Origin: Neostapfia colusana
Lineage: Eukaryota; Streptophyta; Magnoliopsida; Poales; Poaceae
Assembly: GCA_030760725.1 (NCBI GenBank)
Contig: JASWHV010000012.1
Coordinates: forward strand, 53,351,652-53,415,651
DNA length: 64,000 nucleotides
Reading direction: 5' to 3'
Positions 54,426 to 64,000 of the stretch are shown here, piece after piece (position 1 is the first letter of the stretch; each line of letters starts with the position of its first letter). Made by a program: the position numbers and the translations under genes. The notes under the pieces were generated by a model. It was given only the letters and a program-made list of their open reading frames with translations, searched no databases and was not told where the DNA came from.

Positions 54426-57400
54426 TGTAACACCCCAAAATTTTGATTCAAAACACTAAACCATGTTCAGAGGGGAATTTAAAAATTTTTTGGACGTGTT
54501 GCATGTTTTGCAAAAATTCAAATTAAAACTGGAATTCAAATTAAACTCAAATCAGAAAAGAAATGGAAAAAGAAAAAAGAGAAAACAGAAAAAAACCGGC
54601 CAGTGGGCCGAAACCCGCCAGCCGGCCCAGTTTCCCCCGCGCCAGCCCGCAGCCGCGCGCACCCGCGCTCTCTCACACAGACAGGTGGGACCCACCTGTC
54701 ATCCCCAACCTCGCTCGCGCCGACCCCGGACTCTCTCCCGCGCGCGCGCGATCGTAACCGACCGGAATTCCACGTCCCTCAGCCCGAATTCTGGTCCCCG
54801 AAGACTCAAACTCGATCACAACCGACCCACCGCCCTCCCCCGGCTATAAAAACCCCAGCCCCAATCGGTTTTTCCCACGCGATCGCCGATTTTTACTCCG
54901 GTGAGCACCGAGACTTCGCCGGTGAATTCTGGCCGATCTAAGCTCGGAAACCCTGATCTAACTCGCTGGTCTTGATCCACCGCCTCCGGGGAGCTTTGCA
55001 GGTGCAGAAAACTCGGAGACTTACGGTGTAAACCCAGCGCCGACGAGCTTCGCCGTGGTTTTGCCTCGGACCTCGCCGCCGATCACTTTCCAGGACCCCA
55101 GAGCTCAAGAAAACCCCCGAGGTGAGATACCTGACCTCCCCTCTACCGATCTATGCCATAAGATCACAGTTCTAGGCAGAATTCTCGAGGATCCAAAACT
55201 TTCCGGCGAGATCGCCGCTTCCCGCCGCCGTGCGCCGCCGGCAGCGCCGCCCGCGCTCGATCAGAGCGACGTGGCCGCTTGTGCGCCGTTTATTTTAAAT
55301 CGCACGGTAGACTTTAAAACCCCGCGTACCGGTTCGATGTTATAATCTCAGCCGTCGGTTTAAAATCGGACGGTCCACGTCAGCCCCGCGTTATAAAGAC
55401 TGGAATTCTTACGTGCTACCCCCTGGGGTTCTCGGGAAATAAGAGCTAGCCCCGGAAACTTCTGATCTAGCCCCTGGAACTCCAGAAAATCATGTAAATT
55501 CATTTAAAAATCAGTTTTAGCCCCTAGACTTAATAAAAATTAGGTAAAACACCTCTGATAAGTGTAGCTAGACCCCTGGAAATTATGAAAATAATATTAT
55601 AGACCCTGTAATGGGGTGAGTTCATTATTTTAGCCCTGTTTAGTATTTAATTTAGAAAATTGAATATGTAACTAGTGTTTAAAAATTAAAAAGTGGGACA
55701 AACATAATTGTCAAAATTAATTAAAAACTTTCTCAGTACTTAGAAAACTTTGGAGTGAGACAAAAATATATTTTTGGGCTAAAATGAATCTGTTTCATTT
55801 ATTATTCACATTTATTAGTGTAGGGACACATTTTTAAGTAAAGAATAGTTATAGAAAAATAGGGAAAATAATTATGAAATAGTTTACATCAGAGGCCAAG
55901 GTCAAAATATGTTATTAAATTATTTAGGACCAGAACCTATACTGTTTAGATGATGTGTATTACTAATTTCATAATAAAATACACAATTATGCATAGGAAT
56001 ATAAATCTGAAAATATAGCAACTAGTAAATGATAAATGGAGTTTTTAAAATCCAAAGAGTTCAGTTTAGGGTTGGTAGAAATTATGAAGGCACATATGGG
56101 GAAGAAAAATACTTTTCATACACACTTGGTAGTAAAAAAAGGTGTAGTAGTTGAATATAAGAAATTTATTGGAAACCCATATAAATAGTATGTAAGTATA
56201 AATGTGGACACAAAAGTAGGAATCATATACACATGGTTAAAAGTGCATGCAAGCCACAACTCAACACACATAAAGTAACCACAACACATATAATGGTAAA
56301 GAACTTTTATAAATGTGAATGTGTGGTTTGTATGAAGTAGAAGTGTGAACTATGTCTTATGATTGTTGTTTTTCTTTGCTATGTGTGATGGTATGAAGTA
56401 GAACCTGCTCAAGAGCAAGTTATTCCTTTCCAAGACCAGGACTACCCATTTCAAGAGCAGCAAGAAGGAGGCAAGTGTCCTTGACCACTTTGATCCTATG
56501 CTAGGATGTGTAGATAGAATTATTTGCATTGTCAAGTTAAATATGAAACCCATGCTAGGAAGTTTCCCTAGAATTGCATCACCTTGTTTCCTTGTAGCTT
56601 GGGTTGGGATTTATTTTATCATGTCATTTATTATTATGCATATGCTTAGCCATGCTTAGAATGGGATATTTGGGATATGAGATCATCAGTTTATATTACC
56701 ATACTCTTGAATGAGATATTGTGAGTTATGTAGAGGTAGGGATCAAGGCAAGTTGGATGTTTTGGTTGTGTGCTGGATGCACGAGACTCGGGTTTGTGTT
56801 TAGTACTTGCCTGGATCCTAAGGACCGGTTCATGGAGCATGTAACCTGGCTTTACAGTGCCAACCACATGCTGAGATGGGGCAGCTTGGCCAATTAATTA
56901 GGTGTATCCCCGGCGTAGTATGGGTGTGTTGGATGGCGCGGGGAGTAGGTGTCAGCTGGACTACCATATGAACCGCAAGGCTCAAGAGGGGGCCACTGCA
57001 GCGGGGTTGGAGCCTCTTGTATGCTGTTAGGGGTGAAACCTCAGTGGGCCCACGCTCGTCAGGAATCCCTTTGTAAAGGCTTCGTAGTGATCTCCTGGCT
57101 GCACACCTGGGAAGTGTGAATGTGGATCGTAGCCACTGGCATAATGGAGGTTCTTTTAGTCCACCCGGCAACGGGGGATGAAATCACTACATGTGGGTAC
57201 AGTGGTACAAACTCTGCAGAGTCAAAACTGTCTTGACAGCCGTGCTCACGGTCAAGAGCGGCCTGGACTTATTCATGATTAGAGGATTGATGGTTTTGGA
57301 AGTTAAGCGGGGAGCTTAACATTGGAAATGATGATTATGGTTATTGGATCATGATGATGGGATGGGAGATTGGGACCATTTCACCTGTGTAGTAATGTAG

Positions 57401-57866
57401 GTGCTTAATAAGCTAAGGTGATAGGTATCAATTGCGTAGTGCTTTAACCATGAGTTCAACCTCTCCTTGTTCTAGCCATGCATGATATAATTTTCCCACA
57501 CTTGCTGAGTACCATTGGTACTCAACCTTGCATATTTTGTTGGTTTATATTGCTGCTCAGGTCAAGATAATGAGGTGGTGTATAATGACCAAGATTTTGG
57601 ACCCGAGGAAGGTTTTTAGGTTCATGAAGACCCCCGGACAACGCCTGTGATGGAGCCCTAAAGAATAATATTCCGCTGCTAGTTTACTTACTTGTGATGA
57701 ACTTATTATTGTCCATCGAGACATTTACTATGTAAGACTTACTTATATTCGACACCTGGCTTGTAATAAATGATGCTTCACTATTTGTCATCACATGTAT
57801 GAGAAAATGATCCTGGCATACATGTGATATTCACTTGGTTGTTCTTCGGAAAAACCGGGTGTGACA
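54426..57866 (+). repeat. 5' LTR of T3 (3441 bp)
   Basis: It runs from TGTAACACCCC to CCGGGTGTGACA. The U3 has a GC-rich block with alternating CG (54740-54752) but no G-box array like T1. TATAAAAA is at 54845-54852. A strong donor-like GAG|GTGAGA is at 55119-55127. Several TGGTACTCAACC and CTCAGTGGGCC-type blocks in the second half (56700-57600) are shared in layout with T1. Confidence 0.93.
54845..54852 (+). promoter_or_regulatory. TATA box of T3 5' LTR
   Basis: TATAAAAA lies 420 bp into the LTR, after a GC-rich region and about 270 bp before a strong splice-donor-like site. Confidence 0.7.
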
Positions 57867-57870
57867 GAGG

Positions 57871-57883
57871 TGGTATCAGAGCC
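57871..57883 (+). other. Primer-binding site of T3
   Basis: TGGTATCAGAGCC lies four bases after the LTR end. Confidence 0.93.
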
Positions 57884-58086
57884 ATGGTTGCCCTTAGGAA
57901 CGTGGACCTAGGTAGAAATGGACGTATTTAAGGGCCCTATTTTCTTAAAAACTATTTTCCAAGGTGTGGGTTGAAGAGTGTTATTTAAGGAGTCATTTTC
58001 TTCATCTTATCCCAAAATTTTCATTCAAAATGGGATTTTTGTTTAAAAAGTTTATCTAACCTAATTTTAAATTCTTTTTGTTTTAG

Positions 58087-58863
58087 ATGGTTCGCATGAT
58101 TCGCACCGCTCGCAAGTCCACAGGAGGGAGAGTTCCCGTAGTTGCCCTTGCCGAAAGAGAGGAGAGTCGTCCAGTGACGTACCTTTCCTACGGATTGGCA
58201 GTAGGAGACTTGTTGCGCCGTCTTCGACGTATGCTCGAAGCCGCAGGCAATACGGGCAAGCTAATCATCCACTATAACTCCACCAGGACCATCCGTGAGA
58301 AGAGGGAAGAATGGAGTTCGGAGATGAGGATTATACACGAGAATCAGCTGCTTAAGATTCACCACTCTCCAGCTTGTCGAGCAACACAAGTTGACGCGGA
58401 GAAAGATGTCACCTGGGAGGCCATCACCTGCCAGAGTCACATCTATCGTCGCCACTTGGACAAAACTGAGTACATGTATGTCCTCCAACGTGAGAGTGGT
58501 ACCACGGAGTACAAGTACCCACCGGTGCAGCAAGGGACTTCCCATGAGCACATGGACTTGTGCTTGGAGGATGCTGCTATGCTCAGCACTCGACTGCAGG
58601 AGTGTCAACAAGAGCTTCAGGATGTCCGAGACACCCTGAAGGAAACGGAGGCGTTGCTGCGAGCTTGCTTAAAGGCGAGAGAAAGAGGAGATGGGAATGA
58701 ACTGTGTGTCACCGTGAATGATACATGGACTCCTGACTCCCCGAATCACCGAGCGATCAGGCGTCGTCGCACTTCTCCACCAGCAGCCTCCCCACCCAAA
58801 GCAGAGTCAGAAGGTAGCCGAAATGAGGAGGAAGATCCCGAGGAGCCAGCTCAAGAGAACTAG
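58087..58863 (+). CDS. T3 extra ORF with a histone H3-like N-terminal tail
   Basis: An intact 258-codon ORF lies between the primer site and gag, in the same orientation. I recognise no family for the whole protein. Residues 1-22 align without gaps to the start of histone H3: after Met, 12 of 21 positions are identical (R2, T6-A7-R8-K9-S10-T11-G12-G13, P16, L20, A21 in H3 numbering), whereas K4, K14 and K18 are replaced by I, R and V. Downstream there is a leucine/arginine-rich helix (residues 38-52), a mixed region with several His and Tyr (60-145), a likely coiled coil (156-200, ECQQELQDVRDTLKETEALL), a basic RRRR (225-228) and an acidic tail (240-258). The ATG directly follows ctttttgttttag, a splice-acceptor-like site. 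T1 and T2 lack this ORF. The H3-like part may have come from a captured host H3 gene; function is unknown. Confidence 0.85.
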   Translation: MVRMIRTARKSTGGRVPVVALAEREESRPVTYLSYGLAVGDLLRRLRRMLEAAGNTGKLIIHYNSTRTIREKREEWSSEMRIIHENQLLKIHHSPACRATQVDAEKDVTWEAITCQSHIYRRHLDKTEYMYVLQRESGTTEYKYPPVQQGTSHEHMDLCLEDAAMLSTRLQECQQELQDVRDTLKETEALLRACLKARERGDGNELCVTVNDTWTPDSPNHRAIRRRRTSPPAASPPKAESEGSRNEEEDPEEPAQEN

Positions 58864-59168
58864 TAGTGTAGAGACTTTCCCTTAGCTAGCAAGAGGTCGA
58901 GTAGTCGAGTCGTTACGTAGTTAATGGTGTGACAATGCTTGGTGTGTGACGTGAGTTGTGGAAGCCATGAGCAATTGTCCACAGCCTCGTCTTTAGATTG
59001 TTTTGCTTTGGTGTGTGAACCCACATGAAATAGTATTGCATTTGTTTTTGTGTGAGAAATGAACCCTCAGAAAAGTATAACAAATCCTCAACACTTCAAA
59101 GTACAAACAAGTGAAAGTAGTAAGATGATACTAAATGATTTCAAATTAACTTTGGTTGATTCTGCCAG
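58864..59168 (+). other. Spacer between the extra ORF and gag of T3
   Basis: About 305 non-coding bases end in ggttgattctgccag directly before the gag ATG, again a splice-acceptor-like sequence. This would allow separate expression of gag-pol and the upstream ORF by alternative splicing. Confidence 0.55.
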
Positions 59169-62100
59169 ATGGCCAGAAGAGGAAAAGGACGTGCTGCCAA
59201 CCCCGCCAACAACAACGATGAGGCGTGCAACACTCATCTTTCTGGAGGCCAGGACAGGGGTGGTCGCCGTGAAGAAGTTGACCCTCTCCACCAAATGCTG
59301 GAGAATCAAAATCAGCTCATCCAGAACTTGACTCAAGTGGTGGCCAACTTGCTTCAAGTTCCACCTCCACAAGCTGCACCACGCCAACCAAGGTTGAGTG
59401 AGTTTCTAGGAACTCAACCTCCAAAGTTTGCAAGTGCTGCTGAACCTCTAGAGGCAGATGATTGGATGAAGACCATTGAAAGTAAGATGAGGATCATACA
59501 GTGCCAAGGGTATGAGAGGGTGCTGTTTGCCTCTCATCAATTACATGGACCTGATGCTGATTGGTGGACCGCCTACGTGGCCGCCCATCATGACCCTGAG
59601 AACATCACTTGGGAAGAGTTCAAGCGTAGCTTCCGCAACCATTACATCCCAAGGGGTGAACTCAAAAACAAGAGGAAGGAGTTTTTGGGACTGCAGCAGG
59701 GAAACATGACGGTGAGGGAATGCCTCACTAAATTCACTCAACTATCACGTTATGCCCCACGGGACATAGAGACTGATGAGCAGAAACAAGATTGTTTCGT
59801 GGAAGGGCTTACCGCAGAAATACAGTGTGCAATGTCCTCAAATGAGTATGAAAGCTTTCAAAAGATGGTGGACAGAGCATTTGTGGTGGAAAGGAAGCTA
59901 AAGGCCCTGGAAAATGAGAATAAGAGGAAGGCTGGGTGGTCACATCAAGCCTCAGGGAGCAACACCCGCCCACGTATGATGCAGCAACCTACGGGGCAGA
60001 CGAGCCATGCTGCGGTACCCTATTCAGCACCCAGAGGGTACAACCCAAACTACAGGCCTCCCACAGCACCAGCACAGCCGCAACGTCAGTTTGTGCAGCA
60101 GCCTCGCCCCGCATATCCACCTCGACCAGCAGTGCAAGGACCCCCAAACCAACCCCAAGACAACAAGGGCCAGGCATCTAAGATTGGGGTGCAATGTTTC
60201 AGCTGTGGAGAAGTGGGGCACTACGCCCATAAGTGTCCAAAGAAGAAGCCCACGCAGCCACAGCAGCAGAATGTAATGAGAGGACGGGTGAACCACGTCA
60301 CTATGGAGGAAGCACAAGAGGCACCCGACGTGGTAGTTGGTAAGTTTCCTGCCAATTTACACCTTGCAACTCTGCTGTTTGATTCTGGTGCTACCCACTC
60401 GTTCATTGCTCAAGGGTTTGTTAAGAAGCATGACCTAGCAACCACACAAATGAACCATATGCTAGCGGTAAACTCTCTAGGTGGAGAAATAAGGACAAGA
60501 CAAGTGTGTCCCAAAGTGAACCTAGACATTAATAGGGTAGTATTTACGGCTAACCTCATAGTGATAGATTCACAAGGGATAGATATTATTTTGGGTATGG
60601 ATTGGTTGACCAAACATAAAGGAATCATCCATTGTTCGACCAGAACGGTGGAATTAACTCACCCCAGTGGCACCAGAGTAAAGTTCATAACAATACACGA
60701 GCCTAGGAGGGACATTAAATTAAATCAAGTGGAGGTGAAAGTTGAGGAAATCAGGACTATCAGTGAATATCCAGATGTTTTTCCGGAGGAGTTGCCAGGT
60801 ATGCCTCCCGACCGTGACGTGGAATTCGCGATTGAGCTAGTACCGGGAACAGCCCCGATATACAAGAGACCTTATCGAATGGACTCCAAGCAGCTAGAAG
60901 AGCTCAAGGATCATTTGAGAGAATTGACGGAGAAGGGGTATATTCGCCCTAGTTCCTCACCATGGGGAGCTCCGGTGATATTTGTGCCCAAGAAAGACGG
61001 AACCCAAAGGTTATGCGTGGATTACCGTGCCTTGAATGAGGTAACCATCAAGAACAAGTACCCATTACCCCGCATTGAAGACTTGTTTGATCAGTTGAGG
61101 GGAGCTTGTGTGTTCTCGAAAATTGATCTCAGGTCGGGATACCACCAACTCAAGATAAGGCAATCTGATATTCCCAAGACAGCTTTCGTATCTCGGTACG
61201 GACTGTATGAATACACTGTCATGCCTTTCAGGCTAACCAATGCCCCGGCATATTTCATGTACCTCATGAACAAGGTATTCATGGAATATCTGGACAAATT
61301 TGTGGTGGTTTTCATAGATGATATTCTCGTCTTCTCCAAAGATGAAGAAGAACATGAGAAACATCTAAGGTTGGTGTTACAGAGGCTGAGAGAACACCAA
61401 CTATATGCCATGTTGAGCAAGTGTGAGTTTTGGCTGAAGAGAGTTCCCTTTTTAGGACATATAATCTCGGAGGGAGGAATCTCCGTAGATCCCGCCAAAA
61501 TCGAGGATATCCAGAAGTGGAAGACCACTGAAAATGTCGGGGAAGTTCGAAGCTTTTTGGGATTGGCTAGATACTATCGACGGTTTATTGAGGGATTCTC
61601 CAAGATCTCGAGACCTCTCACCAAACTGTTGGAAAAGGGAATCACATTCACCTGGACGCCACAGTGCGATACGAGCTTTCAGGAGCTAAAGAAGAGATTG
61701 ACAACAGCCCCAGTGTTGGTTATGCCAGATATGCAGAAGAATTTCACAGTGTACTGCGATGCCTCTGGAAATGGGTTGGGATGTGTTCTCATGCAAGAAG
61801 GACATGTCGTGGCATATGCATCCCGGCAGCTTTGGAAGCACGAGAAGAACTATCCTACACATGACCTAGAACTAGCTGCAGTGGTACACGCGTTGAAAAT
61901 TTGGTGGCACTATTTGATGGGGAAGAGGACAGAGATATATACGGATCATAAGAGTTTGAAGTACATATTCACACAGCCAGATCTCAACCTCAGACAAAGG
62001 AGATGGTTAGAGCTAATCAATGACTTTGATGTGGGCATCAACTATCATCCCGGGAAAGCAAACGTCGTGGCCGATGCTTTGAGTCGGAAAGTGCAGGTCA

Positions 62101-63638
62101 ATAAGTTGAGCTTGAAGGACATGCCTGCAGAATTGAAGGACGAGGTTATAAGACTCAATCTATGTCTAGTAAATAGTGGTGAAGCCATCGCCATGGAAGT
62201 GGACTCCACACTCGAGCAAGACATACGCGAGGGCCAAAAGAATGATGAGAAGATACAAGAGATCAGACAGCTCATCAAGGAAAATAAAGCTCCTGGTTTT
62301 AGAGAGGATGAACAAGGAACGGTGTGGCACGGGAAAAGGATCTGTGTGCCAGAAGTAAAGGAGATCCGTGAATTAATCTTGAAGGAGGCTCACGATTCCG
62401 ACTATTCCATTCATCCTGGGAGTACGAAGATGTACCAGGACCTCAAGAGCAGGTATTGGTGGTATGGCATGAAGCGAGATGTCGCGGAACATGTTGCCCT
62501 ATGTGACACATGTCAGTTGGTGAAAGCAGAACATCAACGACCCGCGGGATTGTTGCAACCACTCAAAGTGCCTGAATGGAAGTGGGAAGAAATCAGCATG
62601 GATTTTGTCGTGGGATTGCCTAGGACCCAATCCGGGTATGAGTCAATATGGGTCATTATTGATAGGCTAACCAAGGTAGCTCATTTCATTCCTGTGAAAG
62701 AAAGCTACAGCGGGTCCAAATTGGCAGAATTGTACATGTCAAGGATTGTGTGTTACCACGGAGTGACAAAGAAGATAGTGTCGGACCGAGGGACATAGTT
62801 CACCTCGAGGTTTTGGCAGAAGTTGCATGAAACCATGGGAACCCATCTGAACTTCAGCTCTGCCTATCATCCCCAAACTGACGGGCAGACGGAGAGAACC
62901 AATCAGATCCTTGAAGATATGTTAAGGGCATGTGCACTCAAAAACAATAGGAGTTGGGACAAGAACTTACCGTATGCGGAGTTTTCCTATAACAACAGTT
63001 ATCAAGCTAGTATGAAGATGTCACCGTTTGAAGCTTTGTATGGAAGGAAGTGCAGAACTCCGCTATTTTGGAACCAAACAGGAGAAAGTAAAGTGTTTGG
63101 TCCAGAAGTGCTACAAGAAGCCGAGGCAAAGGTGAGGGAGATTCGCAACAACTTGAGGATAGCACAAACACGCCAGAAGAGTTATGCTGATGTACGAAGA
63201 AGAGAGCTCGTTTTCAACGTGGGAGACTATGTTTATCTCAAGGTGTCCCCTATCAGAGGACTTCGTCGGTTCAAGGTGAAAGGGAAGTTGTCACCTCGAT
63301 ACATCGGACCCTTTCAAGTTTTGGAAAGAAAAGGCGAAGTGGCGTACCAACTAGAGTTACCGGTTCATCTATCGGACGTGCACGATGTATTCCATATGTC
63401 ACAACTCAAGAAATGCCTGAGGACGCCTGAAGAGGTGTTACCCATGAATGAAGTGGATGTAGCTGAAGATTTGTCTTATGCCGAGCAACCCTACAAGATT
63501 TTGGAGACAATGGAACGCCTCACCAGAAATAAAAGAATCCGGATGTGCAAGGTACAGTGGAAGCATCACTCAGAAGAGGAAGCCACCTGGGAACGGGAAG
63601 ATGAGCTCAAGGCACAATTTCCGGAATTGTTTTCTTAG
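59169..63638 (+). pseudogene. T3 Gag-Pol polyprotein, single stop in integrase
   Basis: One continuous frame from ATG 59169 to TAG 63636-63638, broken only by TAG at 62796-62798 in the integrase core. Order: basic N-terminus (MARRGKGRA), Retrotrans_gag (ADDWMKTIESK to about residue 245), proline/glutamine-rich linker, CCHC knuckle CFSCGEVGHYAHKC (from residue 343), protease LFDSGATHSF (active Asp residue 405), RT (RPSSSPWGAPVIF, catalytic FIDD at residues 715-718), RNase H (CDASGNGLGC, THDLELAAVVHALK, YTDHKSLKYIF), integrase H2C2 (HDSDYSIHPGSTK...LCDTCQ, from about 1073), core (SMDFVVGLPRTQ, VSDRG, then the stop, then AYHPQTDGQTERTNQ) and C-terminal chromodomain (RLTRNKRIRMCKVQW, EATWERED, about 63515-63610). 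The stop lies at a conserved Gln position and fits a C-to-T change. No frameshift was seen. Gag and Pol share one frame, as in T1. Confidence 0.93.
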
Positions 63639-63669
63639 AAACACCAATCTCGAGGACGAGATTTCTTTT

Positions 63670-63683
63670 AAGGGGGGTAGAGC
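63670..63683 (+). other. Polypurine tract of T3
   Basis: AAGGGGGGTAGAGC lies directly before the 3' LTR start TGTAACACC. Confidence 0.9.
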
Positions 63684-64000
63684 TGTAACACCCCAAAATT
63701 TTGATTCAAAACACTAAACCATGTTCAGAGGGGAATTTAAAAATTTTTTGGACGTGTTGCATGTTTTGCAAAAATTCAAATTCAAACTGGAATTCAAATT
63801 AAACTCAAATCAGAAAAGAAATGGAAAAAGAAAAAAGAGAAAACAGAAAAAAACCGGCCAGTGGGCCGAAACCCACCAGCCGGCCCAGTTTCCCCCGCGC
63901 CAGCCCGCAGCCACGCGCGCCCGCGCTCTCTCACACAGACAGGTGGGACCCACCTGTCATCCCTAACCTCGCTCACGCCGACCCCGGACTCTCTCCCGCG
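63684..64000 (+). repeat. 3' LTR of T3, first 317 bp (window edge)
   Basis: It aligns base for base with 54426-54742, offset 9258, with six substitutions and no indels. About 3.1 kb more should follow. Confidence 0.95.

Larger units (their letters stand above)
54426..64000 (+). mobile_element. T3: young Tekay-type chromovirus with an extra 5' ORF
   Basis: 5' LTR 54426-57866, primer site 57871, extra ORF 58087-58863, gag-pol 59169-63638, polypurine tract 63670-63683, and 3' LTR from 63684 past the window end. Gag-pol has one stop. The first 317 bp of the two LTRs differ at 6 sites, five of them transitions and most at CpG. T3 differs from T1/T2 in LTR sequence and in carrying the extra ORF. 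Confidence 0.94.

Noticed and set aside
58087..58863. Calling the extra ORF a histone H3 gene or an Ogre/Tat ORF1
   Set aside because: Only the first 22 residues resemble H3 and no histone fold follows; the element has a chromodomain and Tekay-type gag-pol, so it is not Ogre/Tat.

Overview
The window is a stack of nested plant transposable elements; I see no host gene. The elements are chromodomain-bearing Ty3/gypsy retrotransposons of the Tekay/Del type with very long LTRs (3.0-4.4 kb), one Ty1/copia Sirevirus-type element and two CACTA (En/Spm) DNA transposons. Every primer-binding site matches plant initiator Met-tRNA (TGGTATCAGAGCC). Together with the very GC-rich leaders and the nesting, this suggests a large, repeat-rich monocot genome, probably a grass. 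The species cannot be told from the sequence.

Layout, with my labels. E0 (1-5927, - strand) is the 5' end of a Tekay-like element: a protease remnant, a leader holding a run of short hairpins, and a 4.2 kb LTR. E1 (- strand) begins at about 6174 with its 3' LTR (about 4.4 kb). T1, a complete + strand Tekay element (9221-28848, target duplication CTAGA), sits inside that LTR. A nearly intact autonomous CACTA element (about 11335-19787) sits inside T1's 5' LTR. E1 resumes at 28854 and its integrase is cut twice: by a minus-strand solo LTR (31145-36642, target duplication TTGGG) that itself carries a CACTA-like fragment with a copia RT remnant (31292-33649), and by a second LTR at 37210. That LTR is cut by the Sirevirus-type copia element (37684 on), whose 3' LTR is cut at 45757 by T2 (- strand, same family as T1). 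T2's 5' LTR is cut at 54426 by T3, the youngest element, which runs past the window end. Everything right of 37210 is therefore at least four insertions deep, and the missing right halves of the interrupted elements should follow beyond position 64000 in reverse order.

Coding capacity. E0, E1, T1, T2 and the copia element are dead (stops, frameshifts, a changed copia RT active site). T3 is almost intact: a single gag-pol frame with one in-frame TAG in integrase, and the available parts of its two LTRs differ at 6 of 317 positions. The CACTA element has a ten-exon TNPA-type gene (about 571 codons) in which every intron has GT-AG ends and every junction keeps phase, and a TNPD/tnp2-type transposase with one frameshift.

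Most interesting signals: (1) T3 has an extra 258-codon ORF upstream of gag whose first 21 residues align without gaps, from the initiator Met, to the histone H3 tail. The block T6-G13 with K9 and S10 is identical while K4, K14 and K18 are replaced. T3 also encodes an integrase chromodomain, a type of fold that in other proteins reads methylated H3K9. (2) The T1, T2 and solo LTRs carry minisatellites built on CACGTG (G-box) cores; in the solo LTR the cores recur at exactly 56 bp. (3) Both CACTA elements have a perfect GC-rich palindrome just after a TATA-like motif, about 300 bp from the terminus. (4) The E0 leader has about a dozen evenly scattered short hairpins. (5) In T1, T2 and T3 the gag (or extra ORF) ATG directly follows a 3' splice-site-like AG, and the LTRs carry splice-donor-like sites.
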